Assembly: GCA_021793495.1 (NCBI GenBank)
Contig: JAJYSQ010000083.1
Span: forward strand, 1-6,880
DNA length: 6,880 bases
Direction of reading: 5' to 3'
From: Actinomycetes bacterium
GTDB taxonomy: Bacteria; Actinomycetota; Actinomycetes; JAJYSQ01
Shown piece after piece: positions 1 to 6,528 of the stretch. The notes under the pieces were generated by a model. The model saw nothing but the letters and a program-made list of their open reading frames with translations, was not told the DNA's origin and made no database searches. The number at the start of each line of letters is the position of its first letter. The stretch's first letter is position 1. The translations under genes and the position numbers were made by a program.

Positions 1-1
1 G

Positions 2-1348
2 GTGACCACGAGCGACCAGACTCCCAAGCTCGACGGGATCGACGGGGGGTGGACCCGGATCGCGGTCGGGAGCCCGGTGCCCGGGTGGCTGCGGTACGAC
101 GACTCCCAGACCCACCTCGGCCACGTCGACCCCCAGGCACCGACCCGTGGGGACGACACGCTGCTGCTGTACTTCACCTCGGGGACCACCGCCTCACCGA
201 AGCTGGTCACGCACACTCACGTGTCCTACCCGGTCGGCCACCTGTCCACGATGTACTGGATCGGCTTGCGTCCCGGAGACGTGCACCTGAACATCTCCTC
301 CCCCGGCTGGGCCAAGCACGCCTGGTCCAACGTGTTCGCACCCTGGAACGCCGGGGCCACCGTGCTGGTCGTCAACCAGCCACGGTTTGCCGCCGCCGAT
401 CTGCTGAACGAGATGGAGCGCACCGGGGTGTCCACGTTCTGCGCCCCGCCCACGGTGTGGCGGCTGCTCATCCAGGAGAACCTCGGAGCCTGGCGGCTGC
501 CGATCCGCGAGCTGGTGGCCGCCGGCGAGCCGCTCAACCCCGAGGTGGTCGAGCAGGTCCAGCGGGTCTGGGGGATCACCGTGCGCGACGGGTTCGGCCA
601 GACGGAGACCACCGCGCTGGTGGGCAACACCCCTGACCAGCCGGTCCGACCCGGTTCGATGGGCCGGGCGCTGCCCGGGTACGACGTGGTCCTGGTCGAT
701 CCGGTGACCGGCCAGGTCGGCGAGGAGGGTGAGATCGCCTTGTCGCTGGCCTCCCCCACGCTGGGCCACCCCCTGGGGCTGATGGGTGGCTACCGGGACG
801 ACGAGGACCGCACCAGCCAGGCGATGGCTGGTGGCGTCTACCACACCGGCGACGTGGCGCGTCGAGACCCCGACGGGTACATCACCTACGTCGGCCGGGC
901 CGATGACGTGTTCAAGGCCAGCGACTACCGGATCAGCCCGTTCGAGCTGGAGAGCGTGCTGATCGAGCACCCGGGGGTGGCCGAGGCCGCCGTCGTGCCA
1001 TCCCCCGACCCCGTGCGCCTCGCCGTGCCCAAGGCGTACGTCACCCTGACCGCGGGGCACGAGCCGAACCGCGAGACCGCGGAGTCGATCCTGCGGTTCG
1101 CCCGGGAGCGGCTGGCTGCGTACAAGCGGGTGCGACGTCTGGAGTTTGCCGAGCTGCCCAAGACCGTGTCCGGCAAGATCCGCCGGGTCGACCTGCGTGG
1201 CCGAGAGACGGAGCTGCACGGACTGACCGGGCAGGTCACCCTGCGCAGTGACCTGGAGTTCTGGGAGGAGGACTTCCCGGACCTCAAGACCAGCCCCGAC
1301 CCCGGCCGCGAAGGCTCGGGGATCGACGAGCGGGGACCCGAGGAGTAG
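2..1348 (+). CDS. AMP-forming acyl-CoA synthetase, 5' partial
   Basis: Member of the adenylate-forming (ANL, AMP-binding) superfamily, which activates a carboxylic acid with ATP to an acyl-AMP and transfers it to CoA. The order of motifs is clear: the phosphate-binding loop YFTSGTTASPKLV at residues 57-69 of the visible part, the GWAKHAW segment at 102-108, the A5 motif DGFGQTET at 196-203, YHTGD at 280-284, the hinge region GRADDVFKASDYRI at 298-311, and the C-terminal catalytic lysine K392 in PKTVSGKIRR. The reading frame is open to the first base and the phosphate loop comes only 57 residues in. Family members are usually about 540-570 residues, so I infer that 100 or more N-terminal residues lie outside the window and that the GTG at position 2 is internal. 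The overall look is that of medium-chain or acetyl-CoA synthetase-like enzymes of actinomycetes. The acid substrate cannot be read from the sequence. The hinge motif has Asp (D308) where most relatives have Gly. The gene ends with an acidic tail of about 45 residues. Confidence 0.95.
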   Translation: MTTSDQTPKLDGIDGGWTRIAVGSPVPGWLRYDDSQTHLGHVDPQAPTRGDDTLLLYFTSGTTASPKLVTHTHVSYPVGHLSTMYWIGLRPGDVHLNISSPGWAKHAWSNVFAPWNAGATVLVVNQPRFAAADLLNEMERTGVSTFCAPPTVWRLLIQENLGAWRLPIRELVAAGEPLNPEVVEQVQRVWGITVRDGFGQTETTALVGNTPDQPVRPGSMGRALPGYDVVLVDPVTGQVGEEGEIALSLASPTLGHPLGLMGGYRDDEDRTSQAMAGGVYHTGDVARRDPDGYITYVGRADDVFKASDYRISPFELESVLIEHPGVAEAAVVPSPDPVRLAVPKAYVTLTAGHEPNRETAESILRFARERLAAYKRVRRLEFAELPKTVSGKIRRVDLRGRETELHGLTGQVTLRSDLEFWEEDFPDLKTSPDPGREGSGIDERGPEE

Positions 1349-1353
1349 GAGCC

Positions 1354-1392
1354 CGACGAGCCGGGATCAGGGCAGCCGGCCCACGCTCGTCG
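1354..1392. terminator. Possible inverted-repeat terminator between convergent genes
   Basis: An 8-base perfect inverted repeat (CGACGAGC at 1354-1361, GCTCGTCG at 1385-1392) spans the 18-base gap between two convergent stop codons. With a 3-base bulge it can extend by about 5 more pairs (GCCCG side). An inner pairing of GCCGG (1360-1364) with CCGGC (1376-1380) is an alternative. There is no T tract, so this is not a canonical intrinsic terminator. It could act in both directions or simply be a chance product of GC-rich sequence. Confidence 0.25.
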
Positions 1393-2488
1393 AGCGGGCT
1401 GCGATGCCGGACAGGGTGGCGGCACGGGAGGCCGCGGTCTGCCCTTGCACGTGCAGGAAGAGCGCCTCGGTGGCCAGCCTCGCCGGCGTCGCCTCCGCAG
1501 CCATCGCTGCTCCTCCGCCGGCGGTCACCAGCGCCGCCGTCGCCGTCCGAGCCAGATCCAACGCCTCGGCCCGGACGGCGAGCCGTTCGTCGAGCCGCTC
1601 GCTCGGCGGGACCTGGTCCAGCAAGAGCTCCCAGCGAGACCACAGCCGATCCCGTAGGTTCTCCAGCCGGTCCGCCGCCTCGACCGGTCCCGGCTCATCG
1701 CGTGCCACCCCGACCTGGCGCAGGTCGTGGACAGCGCGTGCGGCGAGCCCGAACACCGCAGGGACCGCATTCGCCGAGTGCTCCCGGTCGCTGACCGCCC
1801 ACTGCTCGTACGGTTGAGCGCTGACCACGTCGTCGGCTGCGACCGTCAGCCCGGACAGGTGCAGGCTGACGGTACGAGCCCCGCTCAGCGCCGCGGTGCG
1901 GATCGGCGCAGAGGAGTGCAGTCCCGGCCCCTCGACGGCCGGGACGGCCACGAAGAGCACCTGCTCGTCCATGGTCAGCGCACCGAGCACGGCGACGTCG
2001 TTCACCCCCCAGCCGGTGTACCAGGGGGCCGAACCGTCCAGCTGCCACCCACCCGAGACGGCCGTGGCGCGCACCGCCACGCCGGGTCGCCGACGCAGGT
2101 GGGAGAAGGCGATCCCAGACACCAGCGACCCGCTGGCCAACTGCGGCAGCAGCCGGTCCCGCACCGGTGTGCCGTGAGCCAGGTCGAGCATCCGTACCGG
2201 GCTCTGGTGCTGGGCCCAGACGAACCACGTGGTCAGGCACGCCCCACCGAGGATCGCGCTGACCCGCCGGGAGACCGCTGGCGCAGCCGCCGCACCGCCG
2301 ACGTCCGTCGGCGCGGACACGCCGAACAGCCCGGCGGCGGCCAGGGCTGCCAGGTGACTGCGCGGCACCCCGTCGCGGTCGACCCGGCCGGCCTCGGGCA
2401 GCAGGAGCTCGTCGGCCAGCCGACGGGCCGCCCGGACGGTCGGGTGGCGGTCCGCATCGTGCCCGGGGGGCGGGAAGTCAGGGCTCAC
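1367..2488 (-). CDS. Acyl-CoA dehydrogenase-like flavoprotein, divergent
   Basis: A 373-residue protein with the outline of the acyl-CoA dehydrogenase family, FAD enzymes that normally desaturate acyl-CoA thioesters. The N-terminal helical domain carries [19 protein letters not shown] (about 47-65), close to the family pattern GLFGLxxPxxxGG. The middle beta domain begins near [10 protein letters not shown] (125-134) and includes [16 protein letters not shown] (146-161), matching the usual GWxLxGxKxxITNG stretch. The C-terminal helical part has TAGGGAAM (322-329) and [17 protein letters not shown] (343-359). The usual FAD/substrate loop (PGAGSD type) and a recognisable catalytic glutamate segment are not evident, so activity and substrate are uncertain. 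The GTG start is well fixed: an in-frame TGA lies only four codons upstream, and GGTGAG sits 8 bases before the start. The gene is convergent with the acyl-CoA synthetase and divergent from the oxidoreductase at 2552, so it is probably transcribed alone. It could instead be a non-catalytic or monooxygenase-like relative. Confidence 0.82.
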   Translation of the reverse strand: MSPDFPPPGHDADRHPTVRAARRLADELLLPEAGRVDRDGVPRSHLAALAAAGLFGVSAPTDVGGAAAAPAVSRRVSAILGGACLTTWFVWAQHQSPVRMLDLAHGTPVRDRLLPQLASGSLVSGIAFSHLRRRPGVAVRATAVSGGWQLDGSAPWYTGWGVNDVAVLGALTMDEQVLFVAVPAVEGPGLHSSAPIRTAALSGARTVSLHLSGLTVAADDVVSAQPYEQWAVSDREHSANAVPAVFGLAARAVHDLRQVGVARDEPGPVEAADRLENLRDRLWSRWELLLDQVPPSERLDERLAVRAEALDLARTATAALVTAGGGAAMAAEATPARLATEALFLHVQGQTAASRAATLSGIAARSTSVGRLP

Positions 2489-2496
2489 CGGGCCAT

Positions 2497-2502
2497 CTCA
2501 CC
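2497..2502 (-). promoter_or_regulatory. Ribosome binding site of the acyl-CoA dehydrogenase-like gene
   Basis: Read on the minus strand, GGTGAG lies 8 bases before the GTG start at 2488. GGTGA is part of the sequence complementary to the 3' end of 16S rRNA. Together with the in-frame stop four codons upstream it decides this start. Confidence 0.55.
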
Positions 2503-2532
2503 AGTCACCCCGGGCTCGCGCCCACCGGACCC

Positions 2533-2537
2533 GGAGG
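2533..2537 (+). promoter_or_regulatory. Candidate ribosome binding site of the oxidoreductase gene
   Basis: GGAGG lies 14 bases before the GTG at 2552, which is longer than the usual 5-10 bases. It sits in the loop and right arm of the inverted repeat at 2527-2540. It is the only good Shine-Dalgarno match near a usable start in this frame, but the spacing leaves the start less certain. Confidence 0.4.
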
Positions 2538-2551
2538 TCCACGCTGGGCGG

Positions 2552-4087
2552 GTGGGCACCGCAGAACATCCCGACGGGCTGGACGCGGTGGTCGTGGGCG
2601 CCGGGCCCAACGGGCTGGTCGCGGCGGCAACCCTGGCCAGCGCCGGGCTGCGCGTACTGCTGGTCGAGGCCGCCGACCGCATCGGCGGTGGGTTGCGCAC
2701 CGAGGAGCTCACCCTGCCCGGCTTCCGTCACGACGTCTGCTCCACGGTGCACCCCCTGGCCCTGGCCTCCCCCGCGCTGGCCGGCCTCGACCTCGGCGCC
2801 GTGGACCTGGCCGGTGCCCGGCTGCGCCTGGCCCAGCCCCAGATCCCGCTGGCCCACCCGATGCCGCCCCGGTCCGCGGGCCCACCGGCCCAGGCCGCCG
2901 TGGTGCACCGTTCCATCGCCGAGACCGCCGCCGGACTAGGCCGGGATGGGCCGACCTGGACCCGGACCGTCGGCCGGCTCGCACGGCACGGCCTGGCCCT
3001 GCCCGAGGCGGCACTGCACCCGTTCGACCTGCCACCCCACCACCCGGTCGCCCTCGCCCGCCTCGGTGCCCTCGGCCTCGCCCCGGTCTCGACGAGCGCC
3101 CGGTTGCTGTTCCGTACCGCCGCAGCCCGGGGGCTGCTGGCCGGCCTGGCCGCGCACGGCACGGTCGGCCTGGAGGCTCCCGGAAGCGGGCTGGCCGCGC
3201 TGGTGCTGGCCGCCCTGGCGCACATCGTGGGGTGGCCGCTGGCCGTCGGCGGCTCGCAGTCGATCGCCGACGCGCTCGCCGCCCGGTTCATCGGTCTCGG
3301 CGGGCAGATCATCACCGGGTTCCGGGTCCGGAGCCTGGCCGAGCTACCGCCCACCCCGATCGTCGTGCTGGACCTGACTCCCCGGCAGGTCGTGCAGGTT
3401 GCCGCCCACCGGCTGCCCGTGGCCGACGCTCGCCGGCTGGCCCGCCACCGGTACGGCCCCGGGGTCGTCAAGGTCGACTGGGCGCTGGACGGCCCGGTCC
3501 CGTGGGCGGACCCGGCGCTCGCCCGGGCAGGAACCGTGCACCTGGGCGGCACGCTGGACGAGATCACCCAGGCCGAGCGTGCGGTGGTGCAGGACCGCCA
3601 CCCGGCTCGGCCCTTCGTCATCGTCGTCCAGGCCAGCGTGGTCGACCCGACCAGGGCGCCGCCGGGTGCCCAGACCGGCTGGGCGTACTGCCACGTGCCG
3701 CGTGGCTCCACGGTGGACATGACCGCGGTGATCGAGGCCCAGGTGGAACGCTTCGCCCCCGGGTTCACCGAGCGGATCCTGGCCCGGCACGTGATGGGCC
3801 CGGCCGAGCTCGAAGAACACGACGCGAACCTGGTCGGCGGGGACATCGCCGGCGGCGCGACCAGCCTGCGCCGACTGCTGACCGGACCCCGGCTCTCGTT
3901 CGACCTGCGCCGATTGCGGCACGATCCCAGGACTCTGCTGCGTCCACCCTGGGCGACCGGGACCCCCGGCCTGTACCTGGCCTCGGCGGCCACCCCTCCC
4001 GGCCCCGGGGTGCACGGGATGAGTGGTGCTCACGCGGCGATGCTGGCGCTGGCCGAGTACCGCGGCCACGGCAGAATGCGGGAGTGA
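2552..4087 (+). CDS. Phytoene dehydrogenase-like FAD-dependent oxidoreductase
   Basis: A 511-residue flavoprotein of the COG1233 group (phytoene desaturase-like, related to PYROXD2). A dinucleotide-binding fold opens the protein: [15 protein letters not shown] gives GxGxxG at residues 16-21, an acidic E39 ends the second strand (VLLVEA), and GGGLRT follows at 45-50. Later family blocks are [18 protein letters not shown] (301-318), HLGGTLDEI (330-338), [16 protein letters not shown] (376-391), [10 protein letters not shown] (426-435) and the C-terminal FAD-binding block [20 protein letters not shown] (473-492). The length is normal. The GTG at 2552 was chosen because it leaves a short leader before the first strand. 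Starting at the next GTG (2588) would cut into that strand, and the open frame further upstream only mirrors the opposite-strand gene. The substrate is unknown, and no other carotenoid genes are in the window, so carotenoid desaturation should not be assumed. The stop codon overlaps the parC start by 4 bases (GTGA), which indicates an operon. Confidence 0.9.
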   Translation: MGTAEHPDGLDAVVVGAGPNGLVAAATLASAGLRVLLVEAADRIGGGLRTEELTLPGFRHDVCSTVHPLALASPALAGLDLGAVDLAGARLRLAQPQIPLAHPMPPRSAGPPAQAAVVHRSIAETAAGLGRDGPTWTRTVGRLARHGLALPEAALHPFDLPPHHPVALARLGALGLAPVSTSARLLFRTAAARGLLAGLAAHGTVGLEAPGSGLAALVLAALAHIVGWPLAVGGSQSIADALAARFIGLGGQIITGFRVRSLAELPPTPIVVLDLTPRQVVQVAAHRLPVADARRLARHRYGPGVVKVDWALDGPVPWADPALARAGTVHLGGTLDEITQAERAVVQDRHPARPFVIVVQASVVDPTRAPPGAQTGWAYCHVPRGSTVDMTAVIEAQVERFAPGFTERILARHVMGPAELEEHDANLVGGDIAGGATSLRRLLTGPRLSFDLRRLRHDPRTLLRPPWATGTPGLYLASAATPPGPGVHGMSGAHAAMLALAEYRGHGRMRE

Positions 4088-6528
4088 CTCCACGCCCTCG
4101 CCTGAGAACTCCCCCCCCACCGCCCACCGGCGGACGCATCGTCGACATCGACGTCGACCAGGAGATGTCGGCCAGCTTCCTTGAGTACGCATACTCCGTG
4201 ATCTACTCCCGGGCGCTGCCGGACGCCCGGGACGGACTGAAGCCGGTGCAGCGCCGGATCCTCTACCAGATGGCCGAGATGGGCTTGAACCCGGACCGAG
4301 GGCACGTCAAGTGCGCGCGGGTGGTCGGGGACGTGATGGGCAAGCTGCACCCGCACGGGGACACCGCGATCTACGACACGCTGGTACGGATGGCCCAACC
4401 GTGGGTGATGCGCTTGCCGACCGTCGACGGTCACGGCAACTTCGGCTCCCTGGACGACGGGCCGGCGGCCTACCGGTACACCGAGTGCCGGCTCGCCCCG
4501 GCCGCACGGCCGATGACCGACTCCCTCGATGAGGACGTCGTCGACTTCACCGCGTCGTACGACGGGGCCTACCGCGAACCGGTGGTCCTCCCGGCCGCCT
4601 TCCCGCACCTGTTGGTCAACGGCGCCTCGGGGATCGCCGTCGGCATGGCGACCAACATGATCCCGCACAACCTGGGCGAGGTCATCGCGGCCGCTCGCCA
4701 CCTGCTGGTGGACCCGGACGCCGACCTGGACACCCTCATGGGGTTCGTGCCCGGGCCGGACCTGCCGACGGGCGGGGCGATCGTCGGCACCGAGGGGATC
4801 CGCGAGACCTACCAGACCGGCCGGGGAACGGTCCGGATCCGGGCCACCACGTCGATCGAGCCGATCTCCGCCCGCCGCCAGGGCATCGTGGTCACCGAAC
4901 TTCCCTACGGCGTGGGTGTCGAGCGGGTGAAGGAGAAGATCGGCGAGCTGGTCCGAGCGCACAAGCTCACCGGGGTTGCCGACGTCGAGGACCACACCGA
5001 CCACGAGCAGGGGCTACGCCTGGTCGTGGAGATCAAGCCGGGGTTCGTCCCCGAGGCCGTGCTCGACCAGCTGTACCGGCTCACCCCGATGGAGGAGTCC
5101 TTCGGGATCAACAACGTGGCGCTGGTGGACGGCCAACCACGAACCCTCGGGCTGCGCGAGCTGCTGACGGTCTACGTCGAGCACCGCCGCGAGGTGGTCC
5201 GGCGCCGCACCACCTTCCGCCGGACCCGGGCCGCCGAACGGCTGCACCTGGTCGACGGCCTCCTGGTGGCCATCCTGGACATCGACCGGGTGATCGCCAC
5301 GATCCGGGCGTCCGACGACACGGCCAGCGCCCGCCAGTCGCTGATGACCACGTTCGAGCTGTCCGACGCTCAGGCCGGGTACATCCTGGAGATGCCGCTG
5401 CGGCGGCTGACCCGATTCTCGCACCTGGAGCTTCAGGCTGAGCACGACGAGCTGGGCGCCACGATCACCGCACTGGATGCGATCCTGGTCTCGGACGCCT
5501 TGCTGCGCCAGACCGTCTCCGACGAGCTGGCCGAGGTGGCTCGGGTGTTCGCCAACCCGCGGCGCACCCGCCTGCTGGACGCGACCGCGGCGGCCACCGC
5601 GTCCACGGCCCTGTTGGAGATCGTCGACGAGCCCTGCCTGGTCGCCCTGTCCGCCACCGGCCTGGTTGCTCGGACCCCCGGGACCGGCACCCCGACGGTC
5701 GGCACCCGACGAGCCCGGCACGACGTGATCACCTCGCTCGTCCGCACGACCACTCGTGGCTCATTGGGTGTGCTGACCTCGGCCGGGCGCGTCCACCGGC
5801 TGGGCGTGCTGGACCTGCCGGTGCTCGACCCGGCCAGCCCGAGCCTGTCGACCGGGGTCGAGCTGGCCGACCTGCTCCCGGCGCTACCGGACGAGCACCC
5901 GGTCGGTCTGGTCGACCTGTCGTCGGCGGCCCCGCTGGCCCTCGGCACCGCCGAGGGCGTGGTCAAACGGGTCGTGCCCGAGTGGCCGGCCAACAAGGAC
6001 GAGTGGGAGGTGATCGGGCTGCGCGCAGGAGACCAGGTCGTCGGCTGCGGCACGGCCACCGACGACGACGAGCTGGTGATGATCTCGTCGGACGGCCAGC
6101 TGTTGCGCTTCCCCGCCGCGGGGGTACGCCCCCAGGGTCGTTCGGCCGGAGGTATGGCCGGGATGCGCCTGGGCCCGGGGACACGCGCGGTGTATGCCGG
6201 GGTGGTGTCGGCAGCCGATGTCGGGCACACGGTCGTGGTCACGCTGGCCGGTGGCGGGGGCACGCTTCCGGGTACCGGAGGACGGACGGTGAAAGTGAGC
6301 GGCTTCTCCGAGTTCCCGGCCAAGGGACGAGCCACCGGTGGGGTCCGGTCCCACCGGTTCGGACGTGGCGAGGACGAGCTCGTGCTGGCCTGGGTCGGTG
6401 CCGGTCCCGCCCGGGCGTGCACCACCACCGGGGTCGCCGTCGAGCTGCCCGAGCCGACGGCGCGCCGCGACGGGCCGGGCGTGCCCTCACCGAGGCCCGT
6501 CACCCACGTGGGTGGGACGTGGGCGTGA
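4084..6528 (+). CDS. parC: DNA topoisomerase IV subunit A
   Basis: An 814-residue type IIA topoisomerase subunit. With ParE it forms topoisomerase IV, which cuts both DNA strands to decatenate and relax chromosomes. The breakage-reunion domain follows a short proline-rich start: [19 protein letters not shown] (42-60), [19 protein letters not shown] (75-93), the quinolone-pocket helix with T94 and D98, [12 protein letters not shown] (115-126), then the catalytic tyrosine Y132 preceded by R131 in [28 protein letters not shown]-like VTELPYG (270-276), [11 protein letters not shown] (342-352) and the MPLRRLTR segment (437-444) complete the core. From about residue 510 a C-terminal beta-pinwheel region follows. 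The gyrase-specific GyrA box is degenerate ([10 protein letters not shown], 684-693). This, and the close resemblance to Streptomyces topoisomerase IV A ([19 protein letters not shown]), argues against GyrA. The GTG start overlaps the upstream stop (GTGA) and has no strong ribosome site, so translation is probably coupled. Codons 10-12 contain a run of eight Cs. parE is not in the window. Confidence 0.96.
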   Translation: MTPRPRLRTPPPPPTGGRIVDIDVDQEMSASFLEYAYSVIYSRALPDARDGLKPVQRRILYQMAEMGLNPDRGHVKCARVVGDVMGKLHPHGDTAIYDTLVRMAQPWVMRLPTVDGHGNFGSLDDGPAAYRYTECRLAPAARPMTDSLDEDVVDFTASYDGAYREPVVLPAAFPHLLVNGASGIAVGMATNMIPHNLGEVIAAARHLLVDPDADLDTLMGFVPGPDLPTGGAIVGTEGIRETYQTGRGTVRIRATTSIEPISARRQGIVVTELPYGVGVERVKEKIGELVRAHKLTGVADVEDHTDHEQGLRLVVEIKPGFVPEAVLDQLYRLTPMEESFGINNVALVDGQPRTLGLRELLTVYVEHRREVVRRRTTFRRTRAAERLHLVDGLLVAILDIDRVIATIRASDDTASARQSLMTTFELSDAQAGYILEMPLRRLTRFSHLELQAEHDELGATITALDAILVSDALLRQTVSDELAEVARVFANPRRTRLLDATAAATASTALLEIVDEPCLVALSATGLVARTPGTGTPTVGTRRARHDVITSLVRTTTRGSLGVLTSAGRVHRLGVLDLPVLDPASPSLSTGVELADLLPALPDEHPVGLVDLSSAAPLALGTAEGVVKRVVPEWPANKDEWEVIGLRAGDQVVGCGTATDDDELVMISSDGQLLRFPAAGVRPQGRSAGGMAGMRLGPGTRAVYAGVVSAADVGHTVVVTLAGGGGTLPGTGGRTVKVSGFSEFPAKGRATGGVRSHRFGRGEDELVLAWVGAGPARACTTTGVAVELPEPTARRDGPGVPSPRPVTHVGGTWA
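6501..6514. repeat. 14-base perfect palindrome at the parC/ferredoxin-like gene junction
   Basis: CACCCACGTGGGTG is its own reverse complement and lies in the last codons of parC, 10 bases before the next start. As RNA it could form CACCC-ACGT-GGGTG (5-bp stem, 4-base loop) and partly cover GGTGGGA (6511-6517), the only Shine-Dalgarno-like stretch before the GTG at 6525. In GC-rich DNA about one such palindrome is expected by chance in a window of this size, so a function is not shown. Confidence 0.35.

Larger units (their letters stand above)
2489..2551. promoter_or_regulatory. Divergent intergenic region
   Basis: A 63-base gap between two divergently transcribed genes, which must hold or border the control signals for both. 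It is almost entirely G and C and contains no TA step, so no actinobacterial -10 hexamer (TANNNT) is visible. Promoters may therefore lie inside the 5' end of either gene. It includes a small inverted repeat, GGACC-CGGA-GGTCC, at 2527-2540. Confidence 0.4.

Noticed and set aside
194..1219. A 341-codon open frame on the minus strand
   Set aside because: It lies wholly opposite the acyl-CoA synthetase, whose motifs are unmistakable. Long antisense frames are expected in GC-rich coding DNA, and the translation shows no family motif.
1727..2551. Upstream extension of the oxidoreductase frame to 1727
   Set aside because: The extension mirrors the acyl-CoA dehydrogenase-like gene on the other strand and has low-complexity Arg/Pro/Gly composition. 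The FAD-binding fold begins just after the GTG at 2552.
2728..3993. A 421-codon open frame on the minus strand
   Set aside because: Antisense shadow of the oxidoreductase, rich in Arg, Ser and Ala, with no recognisable domain.
3232..4083. Upstream extension of the parC frame
   Set aside because: It overlaps the end of the oxidoreductase gene in another frame, is Arg/Gly/Pro-rich, and has no homology signal. The GTG at 4084 gives a normal-length topoisomerase subunit.
2552..4087. Assignment as a true carotenoid phytoene desaturase (crtI)
   Set aside because: Blocks such as [13 protein letters not shown] and [14 protein letters not shown] belong to the broader COG1233/PYROXD2-like group. There are no carotenoid genes nearby.
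4084..6528. Assignment as gyrase subunit A (gyrA)
   Set aside because: The GyrA box is degenerate, and the neighbours are not gyrB or other replication-origin genes. The core matches actinomycete topoisomerase IV A more closely.
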